Source: Ciona savignyi (lineage: Eukaryota > Chordata > Ascidiacea > Phlebobranchia > Cionidae). From it: a stretch of 64,000 bases of DNA. Location: the NCBI GenBank assembly GCA_000149265.1, contig CH003375.1, positions 91,132 to 155,131 on the forward strand, in the 5' to 3' direction. A program made the position numbers and the translations under genes. The notes beneath the pieces were generated by a model. It did no database searches, was not told the origin of the DNA, and was given only the letters and a program-made list of their open reading frames with translations. This document shows, piece after piece, positions 23,001 through 32,814 of this stretch; positions within the stretch are counted from its first letter, which is position 1; every line of letters begins with the position of its first letter.

Positions 23001-26000
23001 TGCGAGCGCCATTTCACGGCATTTGAAGCTGGCGGAAAGTTATATCAGTACAAGCGTCTCCCTTTTGGAGTGACAAATGGCGTTGCCGCTTTTCAGCGAG
23101 CCATTGACGAATTCATTGAAATTAATAAGCTTAAGAAAGTATACGCTTATTTGGATGACATCACTGTAACCGGCGCCACACTACAGGAACATGATCGCAA
23201 TTTGAATGAACTCCTACAAGCTGCTCGTAGACACAATCTCACTCTGAACCAAGAAAAGGTAAAGATTCGCCAAACCTCTATCGACTTACTTGGATACCGT
23301 ATCTCAAGCAATAACATTCAGCCCGATCCTCGTCGCTTACAAGCCCTGGTCGATTTACCTCCACCTACCAACTCTAAAGAATTGAAACGCGTTTTGGGGA
23401 TGCTCTCGTATTACGCAAAATGGATCCAGAATTTTTCACTTAGAGTGCAGCCTCTGCTCAATTCGAAACTTTTTCCGTTGGACGAAGCCGCCATTCGCTC
23501 ATTTAAAGATCTGAAAACCGAACTTGGTAATATAACACTTGGTGTTATCCGCGACGGTATACCTTTCGAAGTTGAAACCGATGTTTCTGACGTCGCTATA
23601 GCAGGAGTCCTTTCACAAAATGGCCGACCAGTAGCTTTTATGTCTAGGACACTCAATAACAGTGAGAGAAATTATCCTGCTATTGAAAAGGAAGCAACTG
23701 CAATCATAGAAGCTGTTCGCAAATGGGCGCACTTTCTTAAAGGTCGGTCCTTTACTTTGATTACGGATCAAAAATCAATAGCATACATGTTCCTTCGTAC
23801 CAACCGAGGAAAAATAAAGAATACCAAAATCCTGTTATGGAGGCTGGAGCTCGGACAATACTCCTATGATATTCGACACCGACCTGGTCCCCAAAACATC
23901 GTACCCGATGCCCTGTCACGAGTGTGCGCCTCCTCTGGATCTGCTTCAGGATTAGTTAACCTACATGAAGCTATGGGACACCCTGGATATGTGCGACTCT
24001 ATCATTACGTTAGAAGTCGAAATCTGCCTTACACAAGCGAAGAAACCAAATCCGTTGGCAAAAATTGCAGAACTTGCGCTGAATTGAAGCCTCGTTTCCA
24101 TTGTCCCCAACCTCGCTCATTGGTGAAAGCCATGAAGCCATGGGACAGAATAAGTATGGATTTTAAAGGGCCTGTACAAGGGCGAAATCAGTATCTACTG
24201 GTCATTGTAGATGAATACAGTCGCTACCCGTTTGTTTTCCCCTGTAAAGACATGACCTCTCGCACCGTTATCGGATGCCTCTCGTCTCTTTTCTGTCTTT
24301 TCGGCTTCCCAGAGTACATTCACTGCGACAGGGGTACATCTTTTATCAGCAGAGAAACCCGGCAATTTCTAGTCACCAGAGGTATCGCGACCAGCAACTC
24401 TTCACCATATCACCCTCAAGGAAATGGGCAATGTGAGAAAACAAACCAAACTGTTTGGAGGACTGTTAAACTCATCTTGCATAGCCGTGGTCTGCCCCAA
24501 ACTCGCTGGGAAGAAGTTTTGCCCGAAGCACTTCATGCAATCCGATCCCTGCTGTGCACGGCTACGAACCAAACACCTCACGAGCGGTTCCTTTGTTTCC
24601 CAAGACGGGCGATGAACGGTACTTCAATGCCAACCTGGCTTCTAAACCCAGGGGTGGTCCTAGTTGCGGAGGTTTGTAAGAACAAAAGGTGAACCTATTT
24701 GCGATCCGGTAACTCTTTTAGATGCTAATCCATCGTATGCCTCGAGTACGTCATAATGACGGACGTGAAAGCACTGTGTCAACATCAGACATAGCTCCGT
24801 GCCCTGGGTCACCGGAGTCATTAGAAGAAGCGTTCCCCGTAGCTGAACCAGAAACCCCTGTGATCCCCGACCCACCAGTGCCTGATGACAGAGATGAAGA
24901 AGATGCCCCGTCGGTGAACGATACGCCAGCTACCAGCCTCAGAAGATCCGTGCGTGATCGACGACCTCCCGACCGTTTTGGAAATTGGACATTATAAGTT
25001 TTATTATCTATTATTTACTAGGGGAGATTGAAGTGATATTACGTCACGTCCCTCTCCTTAGTTCTCCTGTGTTTTAGTAATAATCGTTTCGCCTTCATTC
25101 TTAGTTAATCAACGCGCGTTTTTCGTTGCTATTTAGGTCCTTGTGTTTTGCCCTTGCTTTGCCAGTTACCGTTATGTTGTGCTTTGTTGTTTTAAACTAG
25201 GTTTTCCTTTATTGCAGAAATAGCCTGCTTATTAACGTTGAATAAAGCTAAGTTAATCGACTTCTGTTGTCGTTTTCCGTTAGCGTCTCAGTTCATCACC
25301 CACTGTATTTTGAATTTCTCATGATGTGTAAGAGCTAGTTTTAAAGCATCGTTTTAATATAGCAATTTCCGTTGACGGTCCGACGCGGAACCATCCAGCT
25401 ATCGGACAATTTGTTGTCTTTAAAAATTGTTCATTTTTAATAAATAATATTACTTTTGTATTATTTCAGCTCTACTGATTTGGATCATTTAAAACCAATC
25501 CAGACGGAGGTAACGGGAAATGATGGGCTATTATTTTACTGGCCTGTGTTTGCGCTTTCGTAATCGAAATTCAGAATGTGATCTACGCTGGCTTACCTTT
25601 TAGTGCACATCATTATTATAAGGTAATATGTAACCAATTTTATAACGCATTAATTAAAGGCTATAGCCTGTTAAAAATATGTACCATAACCTGACAATTT
25701 CATCTTATAGTCTATATTTAAAATGTATGTTTTACTATATTTTTAAGTTACCTCAGGCTGAAACCAAACATACCCACCCACACTGGCGTTTTAGGTTTTG
25801 CTAAAAAAAATCCCCTCTGAACAGTTGCTATTTAGTTTAAATGAAAATTGAATGTGAAATGGGGTATATGTTATTATGTGCAGTTTTTCCTAATGATGTA
25901 GATTTAAGTGCTCTCACATATAACAATTTCTAAAAACGATTTAGAAAATGAACAAAGACACCAACCGAAATACCAATTCTAAAACGCAAAACCAACTTTT

Positions 26001-26478
26001 ACTAATTAAAGTGGGGCTAGATTATTTGAAATGTAAAAAATTGTATAGTAATGTATTTAACAGTTAACTGCGTTGGTCTTTGCTTCATTCAGTTGTGATT
26101 GGGATTTACTTGCTTTTCAATTGATAATTTATGACCGCTATCAATTGATTAAGCTTTAAATAAATTAATGACGCGTTTAACAAATTTAAAACGTTTCCTA
26201 TCTACAGGTCTCGACGAGCGCTTTTGATATGTTGACTTCCTTATACTAGCTCTCGTTCACTCTATGTGGCATTTTGTGCATTTGGGTTATGATAAAAATT
26301 GTAAATCAAAATTCAATGAGTTTTGGTACAGGTAGGTTTGGAATCACAGATACAGTCATGCATGGCAACGTTATTCACAAAGTTACTGTGTAGTCGAGAC
26401 TTGATGCTTGCAATGACAACATTAGCAAATCAAACGTTAAATCAACTTTTTTTTAATCCTGCGTTGACACTGCCCCAA
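20056..26478 (+). CDS. Exons of an unrecognised gene, interrupted by the gypsy element
   Basis: Three short open segments with splice-like borders that join in phase: 20056-20215 (TTAG acceptor, GTAAGG donor, open for 53 codons), 25470-25509 (TTTCAG acceptor, GTAACG donor) and 26332-26478 (TACAG acceptor, GTAAAA donor). Phases are 2, then 0, and no stop falls inside. The peptide includes FFPMGKEDVPEAFSS, LPLLKFDGT, DLDHLKPIQTE and QSCMATLFTKLLCSRDLM. I recognise no family. Codon composition is less AT-rich than the flanks, which favours real coding sequence. Start and end of the gene are not found. The Ty3/gypsy element at 21.06-25.30 kb sits inside the first of these introns in the same orientation. 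Expression could test the model. Confidence 0.35.
21062..21328 (+). repeat. 5' LTR of the gypsy element
   Basis: Repeats at 25028-25295. It includes AATAAA at 21274-21279, a plausible poly(A) signal in R. The segment 21265-21279 is perfectly complementary to the region just after the LTR (21330-21344), where a primer-binding site should be. Confidence 0.9.
21330..21344 (+). promoter_or_regulatory. Putative self-complementary primer-binding site
   Basis: TTTATTCAACGTTAA starts two bases after the 5' LTR and is the exact reverse complement of 21265-21279 inside that LTR. In Tf1-type elements the 5' end of the RNA folds back on such a site and primes minus-strand synthesis instead of a tRNA. 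If transcription starts near 21265 this element could do the same. The start site is not known from sequence. Confidence 0.5.
21357..24692 (+). CDS. Gag-Pol polyprotein of the Ty3/gypsy element
   Basis: Single frame of 1111 residues joining Gag and Pol without a shift, as in Tf1-like elements. In order: Gag N-terminus; one CCHC zinc knuckle (CYNCGVRGHFARVC, from residue 251); aspartic protease (ALVDSGASESFVN, catalytic Asp 323); reverse transcriptase (IDLRAAYHQVPL, LPFGVTNGVAAFQRA, YLDD at 598-601); RNase H (Asp 742, then DALSR near its end); integrase with an HHCC zinc site (HEAMGHPG, CRTC) and a DDE triad at Asp 935, Asp 991 and Glu 1027, spacing D-X55-D-X35-E. All catalytic residues that I can check are present. 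The far C-terminus is broken: after about 24669 the family-like sequence continues in a second frame and after about 24740 in a third, to a stop near 24997. Confidence 0.92.
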   Translation: MDKQLLRPKELNIEPEAHNASVHFTYWMRTVNDFIEHLDEGSRTATTAANKKRIIVNCLSPEVYALVEDIDSFEEIVATLKRMYIKRKNNVFARYLLVSRHQNPEESIPEYLRELKFLAKACSFSDASAAQYKDELTRDAFINGLISPSVRQRLLEIDDLDLLKASELAESLDKAQRQSLIMSKPVPPLASVSCNEQAPVTDTPTTNEAALAATRRRVGLPKRSTEVNSCFFGGGMQHRSRSTCPARNATCYNCGVRGHFARVCRQRATIKQSVVGNSSTAVCIMPEVSPLAPFSPLAGAPSGLGPALVDASLESVPVKALVDSGASESFVNKGLADKLSLKTSGPISPISMASSRLSLTTFGKTSATVSLLGRSYHLTFGVIDSLCADVILGQDFLKRHTEVIFQMGGTEAPLRIVASTPPTLALAVARLNAPRLFEYILPNCTPIAAASRRYSTDDLNFINEEIIRLLEYDIIEPARSPWRAPLLVISREGKRRLVVDYSVTVNRFTQLDAYPLPKIEEIVNCVARDKFYSSIDLRAAYHQVPLRECERHFTAFEAGGKLYQYKRLPFGVTNGVAAFQRAIDEFIEINKLKKVYAYLDDITVTGATLQEHDRNLNELLQAARRHNLTLNQEKVKIRQTSIDLLGYRISSNNIQPDPRRLQALVDLPPPTNSKELKRVLGMLSYYAKWIQNFSLRVQPLLNSKLFPLDEAAIRSFKDLKTELGNITLGVIRDGIPFEVETDVSDVAIAGVLSQNGRPVAFMSRTLNNSERNYPAIEKEATAIIEAVRKWAHFLKGRSFTLITDQKSIAYMFLRTNRGKIKNTKILLWRLELGQYSYDIRHRPGPQNIVPDALSRVCASSGSASGLVNLHEAMGHPGYVRLYHYVRSRNLPYTSEETKSVGKNCRTCAELKPRFHCPQPRSLVKAMKPWDRISMDFKGPVQGRNQYLLVIVDEYSRYPFVFPCKDMTSRTVIGCLSSLFCLFGFPEYIHCDRGTSFISRETRQFLVTRGIATSNSSPYHPQGNGQCEKTNQTVWRTVKLILHSRGLPQTRWEEVLPEALHAIRSLLCTATNQTPHERFLCFPRRAMNGTSMPTWLLNPGVVLVAEVCKNKR
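24693..24997 (+). pseudogene. Frame-shifted C-terminal tail of the gypsy polyprotein
   Basis: Downstream of the ORF stop, coding-like sequence continues in two other frames: first a stretch with GEPICDPVTLLDANPS, then an acidic, Pro-rich stretch ending SVRDRRPPDRFGNW and a stop at 24997. The change of frame at about 24669 and again at about 24740 indicates two small indels, so the integrase C-terminal tail is probably cut short in this copy. A search with other copies would show whether the intact form is one frame. Confidence 0.6.
25028..25295 (+). repeat. 3' LTR of the gypsy element
   Basis: Matches the 5' LTR except for one extra T in the run near 25118. Directly follows the purine tract. 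Confidence 0.9.
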
Positions 26479-26550
26479 GTAAAACGACATCAGATTTTTG
26501 TTATGGGATTGTTGTATAATAATACTTTACAGCTTTGATTTTGATTGTGC

Positions 26551-26637
26551 GCCCGCGTTGGTCTAGCGGTTAACCCGACGATGGGCGCGAGGTGATCTGA
26601 CGCGATTGCCCGTGTGTATACCCCCTTGGTTTTTCCG
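26551..26637 (+). mobile_element. SINE with internal deletion
   Basis: The SINE head (TTGGTCTAGCGGTTAA) jumps directly to the distal body (CCCGACGATGGGCGCGAG...), losing roughly 190 bases; GGTTAA / GGTAAC microhomology is at the joint. It is fused at its 3' side to a MITE right arm. Confidence 0.7.
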
Positions 26638-26784
26638 TTTATGCTAGCAGAAACAAACTACATACTCGGGTATAAAATACAAACTGTGGTTAGGGACCCT
26701 GCTCGCATGAATAGGCTATATATAGCATACAAAAATGTGTTTTACAAATAGTGGTGGTTAAACACGTGGTTGACGCTCTCTAGT
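26636..26784 (+). mobile_element. Right arm of TA-flanked MITE
   Basis: From 'gtttatgctagcagaaac' through 'catacaaaaatgtgttttac' to GTGGTTGACGCTCTC and TA, matching the right part of the 6291 element. The left side is replaced by the deleted SINE. Confidence 0.65.
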
Positions 26785-27029
26785 TTTTTCTTGTTAACCT
26801 TATTCGTTATTCTGTAATAACAATGTATATATTTCCTGTATTTAAGTATTTTACGACACGATCGCTTTTTTTGTCATATTTGGAGAGTTATTGGACAGTA
26901 CTTAGATCTTTTGGTAAGTTATGTCGAATTATATACCTTTATTAAGGTACTTTTAGATGAACGTTTTTGGTCATATATGGGAGACAATACAGTACATTCT
27001 GGTATATGATATTATATGTGATATGCTGT

Positions 27030-27304
27030 TTATGTTTATCTCCGTGAATGGGAAAACCAAGAAGGTTAACACCCGGGCAATGATCAGATCACTTCACGCC
27101 AACCGTCGGGTCACCGGAGCTATAACAATGTGCTGTGTATGATTTATACGTTCCTTTAATCTAGCAGAACCCATTTATTGGATTTTGGCAATGTCCATAA
27201 AGTGCCTTGTCGAAGGACACAACCGACTAGCTAGCGACTAGTTTCGAATCTGCAACCTTTCCGCAGAAAGGCGACACAATAACCGACCAAGTTAGTAAGT
27301 CGGA
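27030..27304 (-). mobile_element. SINE, minus orientation
   Basis: Reverse complement of nearly the whole SINE: tail and 'ccgtgaatgggaaaacc' on the left, B-box-like part and 'gaccaagttag' head on the right. Confidence 0.75.
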
Positions 27305-27785
27305 CAAAATATATACGTTGTAAAAATTCTTTGAATGGCCCAAGTACAGCGAGATTTGTTATGTTTTTTATCAACATTAATTGTTAATGCAAGGGTTTTG
27401 CTGTTCTGAATAATTATATTTTGTGTTTCATGTGACGTCATTATGTTCTCGCATTTAACTTTTATCCTTTTGTTTCTTTATTTTGTTACGCATGGCGTGG
27501 TTTTTAGTTATTTTATTTGTATCCATTGTGGTAAAACAGTAGTAGATTACAAATCAATAGAGAAAGTTCTTTAATCTTAACAGATTATTAAAGCCTACAA
27601 GCACGGAATTGCAGCACAGTGACACCAACCTGATATAAAATGGCATTTTATTTCATTTTCTTTAAGGTTGTCTCTTTTGATAGCTTGTAACCACAGTTGT
27701 CTCCTATTTTAATATAAATGGTGATTTTTCTGACGGTATTATATAGTATTTTATATGTTTTTTTCGGTGTCTGTTGGTACAACCA
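27305..27785. other. Interval without recognised features
   Basis: AT-rich, no coding or repeat pattern supported. Confidence 0.3.
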
Positions 27786-27992
27786 ACTGCGCAAAAACTG
27801 ATCGGCATTTTCTAAAATCGGTAACTATGTAAGGCCAACCAATGATTATAAAAAGAATGATGTGAAACTCTTTCACGCTTGAATGATTTCCTATTGTAAA
27901 GTCGCAAATGAGTTTCTGCACCGTCACGCATGAGAACGTGATAGAAAAGCAAGTGCCGAATGCTGTAGTTTGGTTATTTTTAACTCTTTGCC

Positions 27993-28855
27993 TCCCAACT
28001 CGCGATATATCGCGAGTTGGTGAACAAACATGGTGTCCCGCGTCCCTATATATAGGGGCAAATCTAAAATGCGATTTCTCCGCAACGCGTAATGTTAGAG
28101 AGCTCAGCTATGGCTCATTCGATCAAGGAAAGCCTGAAATTTATTCTCTGTAATTATCTTGGAGAAATATTCAAAATGTGAGGAGTGATAGCCTTTCTTT
28201 TTCAAGGCTTCGCCTGTGTTTTTGCTGAATTTTACACGAGTTTACACGTGACTAACTCAGCGAATAGGAGTCGTGTTAAATTGGGGAGAAGCTCTTTTTG
28301 TCAAGCAAGTGTTTCTTTACATTCTCTGTGAATTTCGTGCCGTTGAGATAAAAAGGAGAGCGTTGGTGACGTTTTCGCAGCAGGCGGTTATGCTTCGTGT
28401 TCACCAAAGCATGAATCCAGCTGGGCCTGCTGAGCGCACGATAAAGAAAAAGGCGGCGAGACTAGCTAGTTCGGTGTGCCCTGCTTTGAAGAATATTGGA
28501 TATAGTATTTGCGTTTGTTTGGTTTTGTATGCCCTTTTTACACTTCCTTCACTGTTCTTTTTTATACTTTTTACTATTTTAGTTCTACAAAACTAAAAAC
28601 TTCAATGCGTTTTGGTTCGAAGTTTTCGATAATATAGTCAGAAAAAGAGGGAAATTTCAATTACAAATAGTAAAAAAACTACTGAAGATAGAAATACAGT
28701 TCGAATTTTCTTGAGTACAAAAACTATTAGACAATCTACATTCCAATTTTCATATCATTTGGGCATTCCAATAATAAGTGAGTATTTCGTTTGTCAGTGC
28801 ACCTCAAATTTTTCTAAAGTCGAGCAGAATTTCTTTGCATAAAAAGTGGTGTTCA
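27993..28855 (+). repeat. 0.86-kb direct repeat, copy A
   Basis: Near-identical to 29793-30655, with a handful of one-base indels in homopolymers. It begins at the 26-bp palindrome and stops exactly at the N gap. Open frames inside (for example 28273-28596) are repeated in copy B with a frameshift and are not treated as genes. Confidence 0.85.
27995..28020. repeat. 26-bp perfect palindrome near the piggyBac-like left end
   Basis: Self-complementary around the centre GATA|TATC, with arms CCAACTCGCGATA. A second identical palindrome is at 29795-29820. It lies between the terminal and subterminal inverted repeat blocks of the element, where the right end instead has AATGCATT. Confidence 0.85.
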
Positions 28856-28955
28856 NNNNNNNNNNNNNNNNNNNNNNNNNNNNNNNNNNNNNNNNNNNNN
28901 NNNNNNNNNNNNNNNNNNNNNNNNNNNNNNNNNNNNNNNNNNNNNNNNNNNNNNN
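28856..28955. other. Assembly gap (100 N)
   Basis: Exactly 100 N, the usual placeholder for a gap of unknown size. Order and content on either side must be treated with caution. Confidence 0.99.
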
Positions 28956-29011
28956 ACTTGCAACATAATAAAACAACAATCTTTATCATATCATACACTA
29001 AAATAATCAAT

Positions 29012-29792
29012 ATGGCTGCAACAAAAGAAGACATCCCGGAACTTGAAATCAATATGGAACGATCGGTCATCATCAAACTCACCGGCAACGTCGAATTGAT
29101 CAGCGTATCTTCATTTATGGAGATCTTTGCCGAGAATGGCCCTCTTTGTTATCTTGGCCCAGATGTTGATGGTGTCATCACCGAGAGTTTCAAAGACTCC
29201 GAATTCCTCGTAACCCTGAAAATGATGGATGGAACATGCCCCGACCTGGATGAAATAATAAAATTAATTAATAACAAGAAGCTTAAATTTACTGGACCAG
29301 CAGGCTCTATTATGTCCGTGGAGGCCAAGTATCCAGAGCCTCCACTTGAGATAGTAACCCTCTACCCGGTTCCCTGCCTCGTCACAGAGTTTAGACTTCG
29401 TCAATTGCTCACCAAATACAAATGGGGAAAGATACATTCATTTTTCTTCGGCACCCATCGTCACTTCCCAGATATAAAGAACGGCTGGCTGACCATCAAG
29501 ATGTATAACATAAATATAAATAACATACCTAAAGTGATGAAAGTTGGAGGACGCTGGGTCACCGTCACCCGGCCCGGAGAATCGCATCTTCCTCTGTGCA
29601 GGTTCTGTAAGGAAAGAGGACATCTCCAACAGAAGTGCCCCAAAAAAGGTTACTGCAACAACTGTTCAACCTATGGGCACCTCACACGAAGATGCAGATC
29701 AGCCCCAATGAGACCCACTCAACCCAACCACAACCAACCTCAACATGGAATAACCCAATACCAAACCCCAGCTACTACCTTAAATGAATGGA
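29012..29792 (+). CDS. LINE ORF1/Gag-like protein, truncated
   Basis: 260 residues from ATG at 29012. The C-terminal part has two CCHC zinc knuckles (CRFCKERGHLQQKC and CNNCSTYGHLTRRC), preceded by a domain with YPVPCLVTEFRLRQLLTKY and MKVGGRWVTVTRPGE as in the nucleic-acid-binding ORF1 of non-LTR retrotransposons. It probably coats the RNA of its element. The frame runs into the 0.86-kb repeat copy B without a natural end (stop at 29893), and no reverse transcriptase follows, so it is truncated. It starts only 57 bases after the assembly gap. Which LINE clade is unclear. Confidence 0.65.
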
Positions 29793-30655
29793 TCCCAACT
29801 CGCGATATATCGCGAGTTGGTGAACAAACATGGTGTCCCGCGTCCCTATATATTAGGGGCAAATCTAAAATGCGATTTCTCCGCAACGCGTAATGTTAGA
29901 GAGCTCAGCTATGGCTCATTCGATCAAGGAAAGCCTGAAATTTATTCTCTGTAATTATCTTGGAGAAATATTCAAAATGTGAGGAGTGATAGCCTTTCTT
30001 TTTCAAGGCTTCGCCTGTGTTTTTGCTGAATTTTACACGAGTTTACACGTGACTAACTCAGCGAATAGGAGTCGTGTTAAATTGGGGAGAAGCTCTTTTT
30101 GTCAAGCAAGTGTTTCTTTACATTCTCTGTGAATTTCGTGCCGTTGAGATAAAAAGGAGAGCGTTGGTGACGTTTTCGCAGCAGGCGGTTATGCTTCGTG
30201 TTCACCAAAGCATGAATCCAGCTGGGCCTGCTGAGCGCACGATAAAGAAAAAGGCGGCGAGACTAGCTAGTTCGGTGTGCCCTGGCTTTGAAGAATATTG
30301 GATATAGTATTTGCGTTTGTTTGGTTTTGTATGCCCTTTTTACACTTCCTTCACTGTTCTTTTTTATACTTTTTACTATTTTAGTTCTACAAAACTAAAA
30401 ACTTCAATGCGTTTTGGTTCAAGTTTTCATAATATAGTCAGAAAAAAGGGAAATTTCAATTACAAATAGTAAAAAAACTACTGAAGATAGAAATACAGTT
30501 CGAATTTTCCTGAGTACAAAAACTATTAGACAATCTACATTCCAATTTTCATATCATTTGGGCATTCCAATAATAAGTGAGTATTTCGTTTGTCAGTGCA
30601 CCTCAAATTTTTCAAAGTCGAGCAGAATTTTCTTTGCATAAAAAAGTGGTGTTCA
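29793..30655 (+). repeat. 0.86-kb direct repeat, copy B
   Basis: Second copy of 27993-28855. It continues past its end into the true right portion of the piggyBac-like element (to 30867). TTAA at 29780-29783 lies exactly as far from this copy as the target TTAA does from copy A, although the nine bases between differ. Confidence 0.85.
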
Positions 30656-30935
30656 CTAAAGTTTACATAATATATTCTTTATTAGAGGTAGATTTTAGAT
30701 GTGCAGCTTGTTTAAAAGAGGGATAAATTATCTTTCCAACCATACTAAATATTAAATCATAGCATAAACTTTAGAAAAACTGTGCTAATTTGAAAATGAC
30801 TAAAAATTGTAAAAAACACTGCGGGACAGCATGTTTGAATTAATGCATTTGGCCGGGAGTGAAAGAGTTAATGCGTGTTATGCTATTTTAGCCTCTTGAC
30901 GTTGCTATTTAGTGTAGGAATAGGACAATTTAAAT

Positions 30936-32812
30936 TTATTAAAGATTTAATAATAATAATATGTGTATTTTTTGCACGAAAAATAAAAAAATCATATATC
31001 AGAATGAAATATTACAGAGAGTGAACTACAAATGATATATAGATGTCGCCTAGTCAGCTGTCTCTTAAGTCAATTTGTTTAATGGGTAGGTGGGTGTCTT
31101 ACAATAAATGTTGTTATTTGTTTAGATAATTCATGTTAATAAGGTGACTCCGGCCATTAAGAGTGTTGGTGGAAGATAAAATTTAAACAGATGCGAGTGT
31201 CTGAAATGTGTATATACCCATTATATACTAAATGTTGATGCAGAAGTTTGGTGACAGAGATGAAAGTAGTCTATATGGAAGTTAAATTGTTAATAAATGA
31301 TCAATACATTGGGATTATATGCACATGATTCAACTGAAAAAAGATGAAGCATGGAAGATCATGTCACCATGTGCAGAATTTGCAGATTTACCAGCTGTCC
31401 AACCATACATGTTACTTTGGACTTCAGTTTGTCCTGGGATGATGAACTGATGAAACGTAAACTGTAGATGAAGTCAACTGAAACTAAAGAGCCTTCAATG
31501 ATCAAATAAATTTCAACATCATTGCAGTACATCGGTGCTTAATCTATTGTGTTTCACACTTTATACCAATGTTTAGTTTTAACTATACATGGCTACCGAG
31601 AATATTGCGATTCAGACTTTTCAATGTGTCCAATGTTTAATTATCATACCTTATTCAAAACAGTATAATTTGTACAACATTTTTATTAGTTATATCGCAT
31701 ACAAAAATGGCAACTGTACAATCTTTTTTAAAGAGCAACATATGCCCAACAATAAAGGATTGCATAATATGAACGGGATACTATATTCTAGGTTATACAA
31801 TGTTGTCAAGCTTAAAATGAACTTTTTATGTTTACATTATCCAGCACTTATTTATCAAGAAAATTAGAAAATAACACTATAACACAGCAACATAAAAGTG
31901 ACATTTCTTGGTGATAAGAAACTAGCTGTAATAAACTGTAAGAAATTTCCATCATATCCAACGTAGACACATCTTCCATAATGTTTTTTAACTTATCTCT
32001 TCGACTTCTTCTAATTGTAGTCTTACTACTGCAGCAATAGATGACCCATCATAATAAAACAACTTACAGTTCTTGGACCTGAATAATTATGTTGGTTAAT
32101 ATATACTAAATACCCCAAAAAATGTTTTGAATGGTGTAAGCATTACTATAAAATAGATCAAACTTATATTATAAATAGAACTAATAAAACATTTCAGTCT
32201 GGCTTATATATTCACCTCCATAGCAGCACTTTTACACTCAGAACATTAGTGTAATGAATGGAGCTTGACTGAGGAGTTGGCATTGCCAAATGCTTTACGG
32301 ATATTTTTTGTACCTCCAAGTTTGTCATTTTCTTGGAGTTCTTTTTGTTTTCTTCCAGATGGGAACAAGCTTTGCAGGGCAAATTCAATAAATAGCTCTT
32401 TATACAATTAGTGTTTTCTGATTAGATTACCTACGATGGCCTCTATGAAATGCATATTTTGCAGAGATTTTTAAATGGTTTAATTATAATTTTAAACTGT
32501 AAGTTTGCTTTTACTGGTACTGATGGGCTAGTAAATCAAAATTTCGATGCCTTTAAATACTGCAGAATCACCGCTTACTATACTTCGTAATTACAAAATC
32601 CTTGGAGAAAACTTCTTTCACTAAAATAAAGATTATGATATTAATGTTAGGGTTGGGGTTAAAGTTAGTTCTGGGGTTGAAATTAGTGTTTGGGACAGGA
32701 TTATAGAATTACTTTCCATAGCAATCTAAGGGATCCCACAGTTCCTCAAACGTTAGCCAATTTTAGTACAGTAACTGTAAAATGAAATTAAAATATAGGT
32801 TAATTGCTATGC
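30936..32812. other. Interval without recognised features
   Basis: About 1.9 kb of AT-rich DNA. The 92-codon ORF at 31589-31867 has no recognisable family and ordinary AT-rich composition. No repeat of the families named here was found. Confidence 0.35.
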
Positions 32813-32814
32813 AA

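Larger units (their letters stand above)
21062..25295 (+). mobile_element. Ty3/gypsy LTR retrotransposon, near-intact, young
   Basis: Element of 4.23 kb: 5' LTR 21062-21328, one long gag-pol frame, purine tract AGGGGAGA at 25020-25027, 3' LTR 25028-25295. The LTRs appear identical except for one T in a T run, so the insertion is recent. TCAC lies directly outside both LTRs (21058-21061 and 25296-25299), a 4-base target duplication; if the LTR is taken to start at the next base (TGAA...TTCA ends) the duplication is 5 bases with one mismatch. A 4.2-kb gypsy element has been described from Ciona intestinalis (Cigr-1); identity with it is unverified. Confidence 0.9.
27984..30867 (+). mobile_element. 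piggyBac-like TTAA element (with assembly gap)
   Basis: TTAA flanks both ends (27980-27983 and 30868-30871). The left end begins CTCTTTGCCTCCC and the right end is the inverse, GGGAGTGAAAGAG. Subterminal CAAACATGGTGTCCCGC on the left matches CAAACATGCTGTCCCGC read inwards from the right, so the inverted repeats extend about 60 bp. TTAA with CTCTTT/CCCTTT-type ends is typical of piggyBac relatives. No transposase is visible, so it is non-autonomous or incomplete. The interior holds an approximately 0.86-kb direct duplication, a LINE-like ORF and 100 N. Confidence 0.7.
27786..30935 (+). repeat. Older repeat R5, copy 1, split by the piggyBac-like element
   Basis: The flanks 27786-27983 and 30868-30935 together match, in reverse, 33620-33845. 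Blocks such as 'aagaatgatgtgaaactctttcacgcttgaatga' in parts and 'ttgctattta..g.aggaat.gg' on the other side of the insertion align once the inserted element is removed. The inserted element lies at 27984-30867. Confidence 0.65.

Noticed and set aside
21431..23656. Minus-strand ORFs within the gypsy element
   Set aside because: Antisense shadows of the gag-pol frame with no motif of their own.
28273..28596. 107-codon ORF and its twin at 30074-30307
   Set aside because: They lie in the two copies of the 0.86-kb repeat; the second is frameshifted and no family is recognisable.
27993..30655. LTR retrotransposon with 0.86-kb LTRs around a Gag-like ORF
   Set aside because: The repeats lack TG/CA ends, primer site and purine tract, and the outer ends are TTAA plus piggyBac-type inverted repeats on different sequence.
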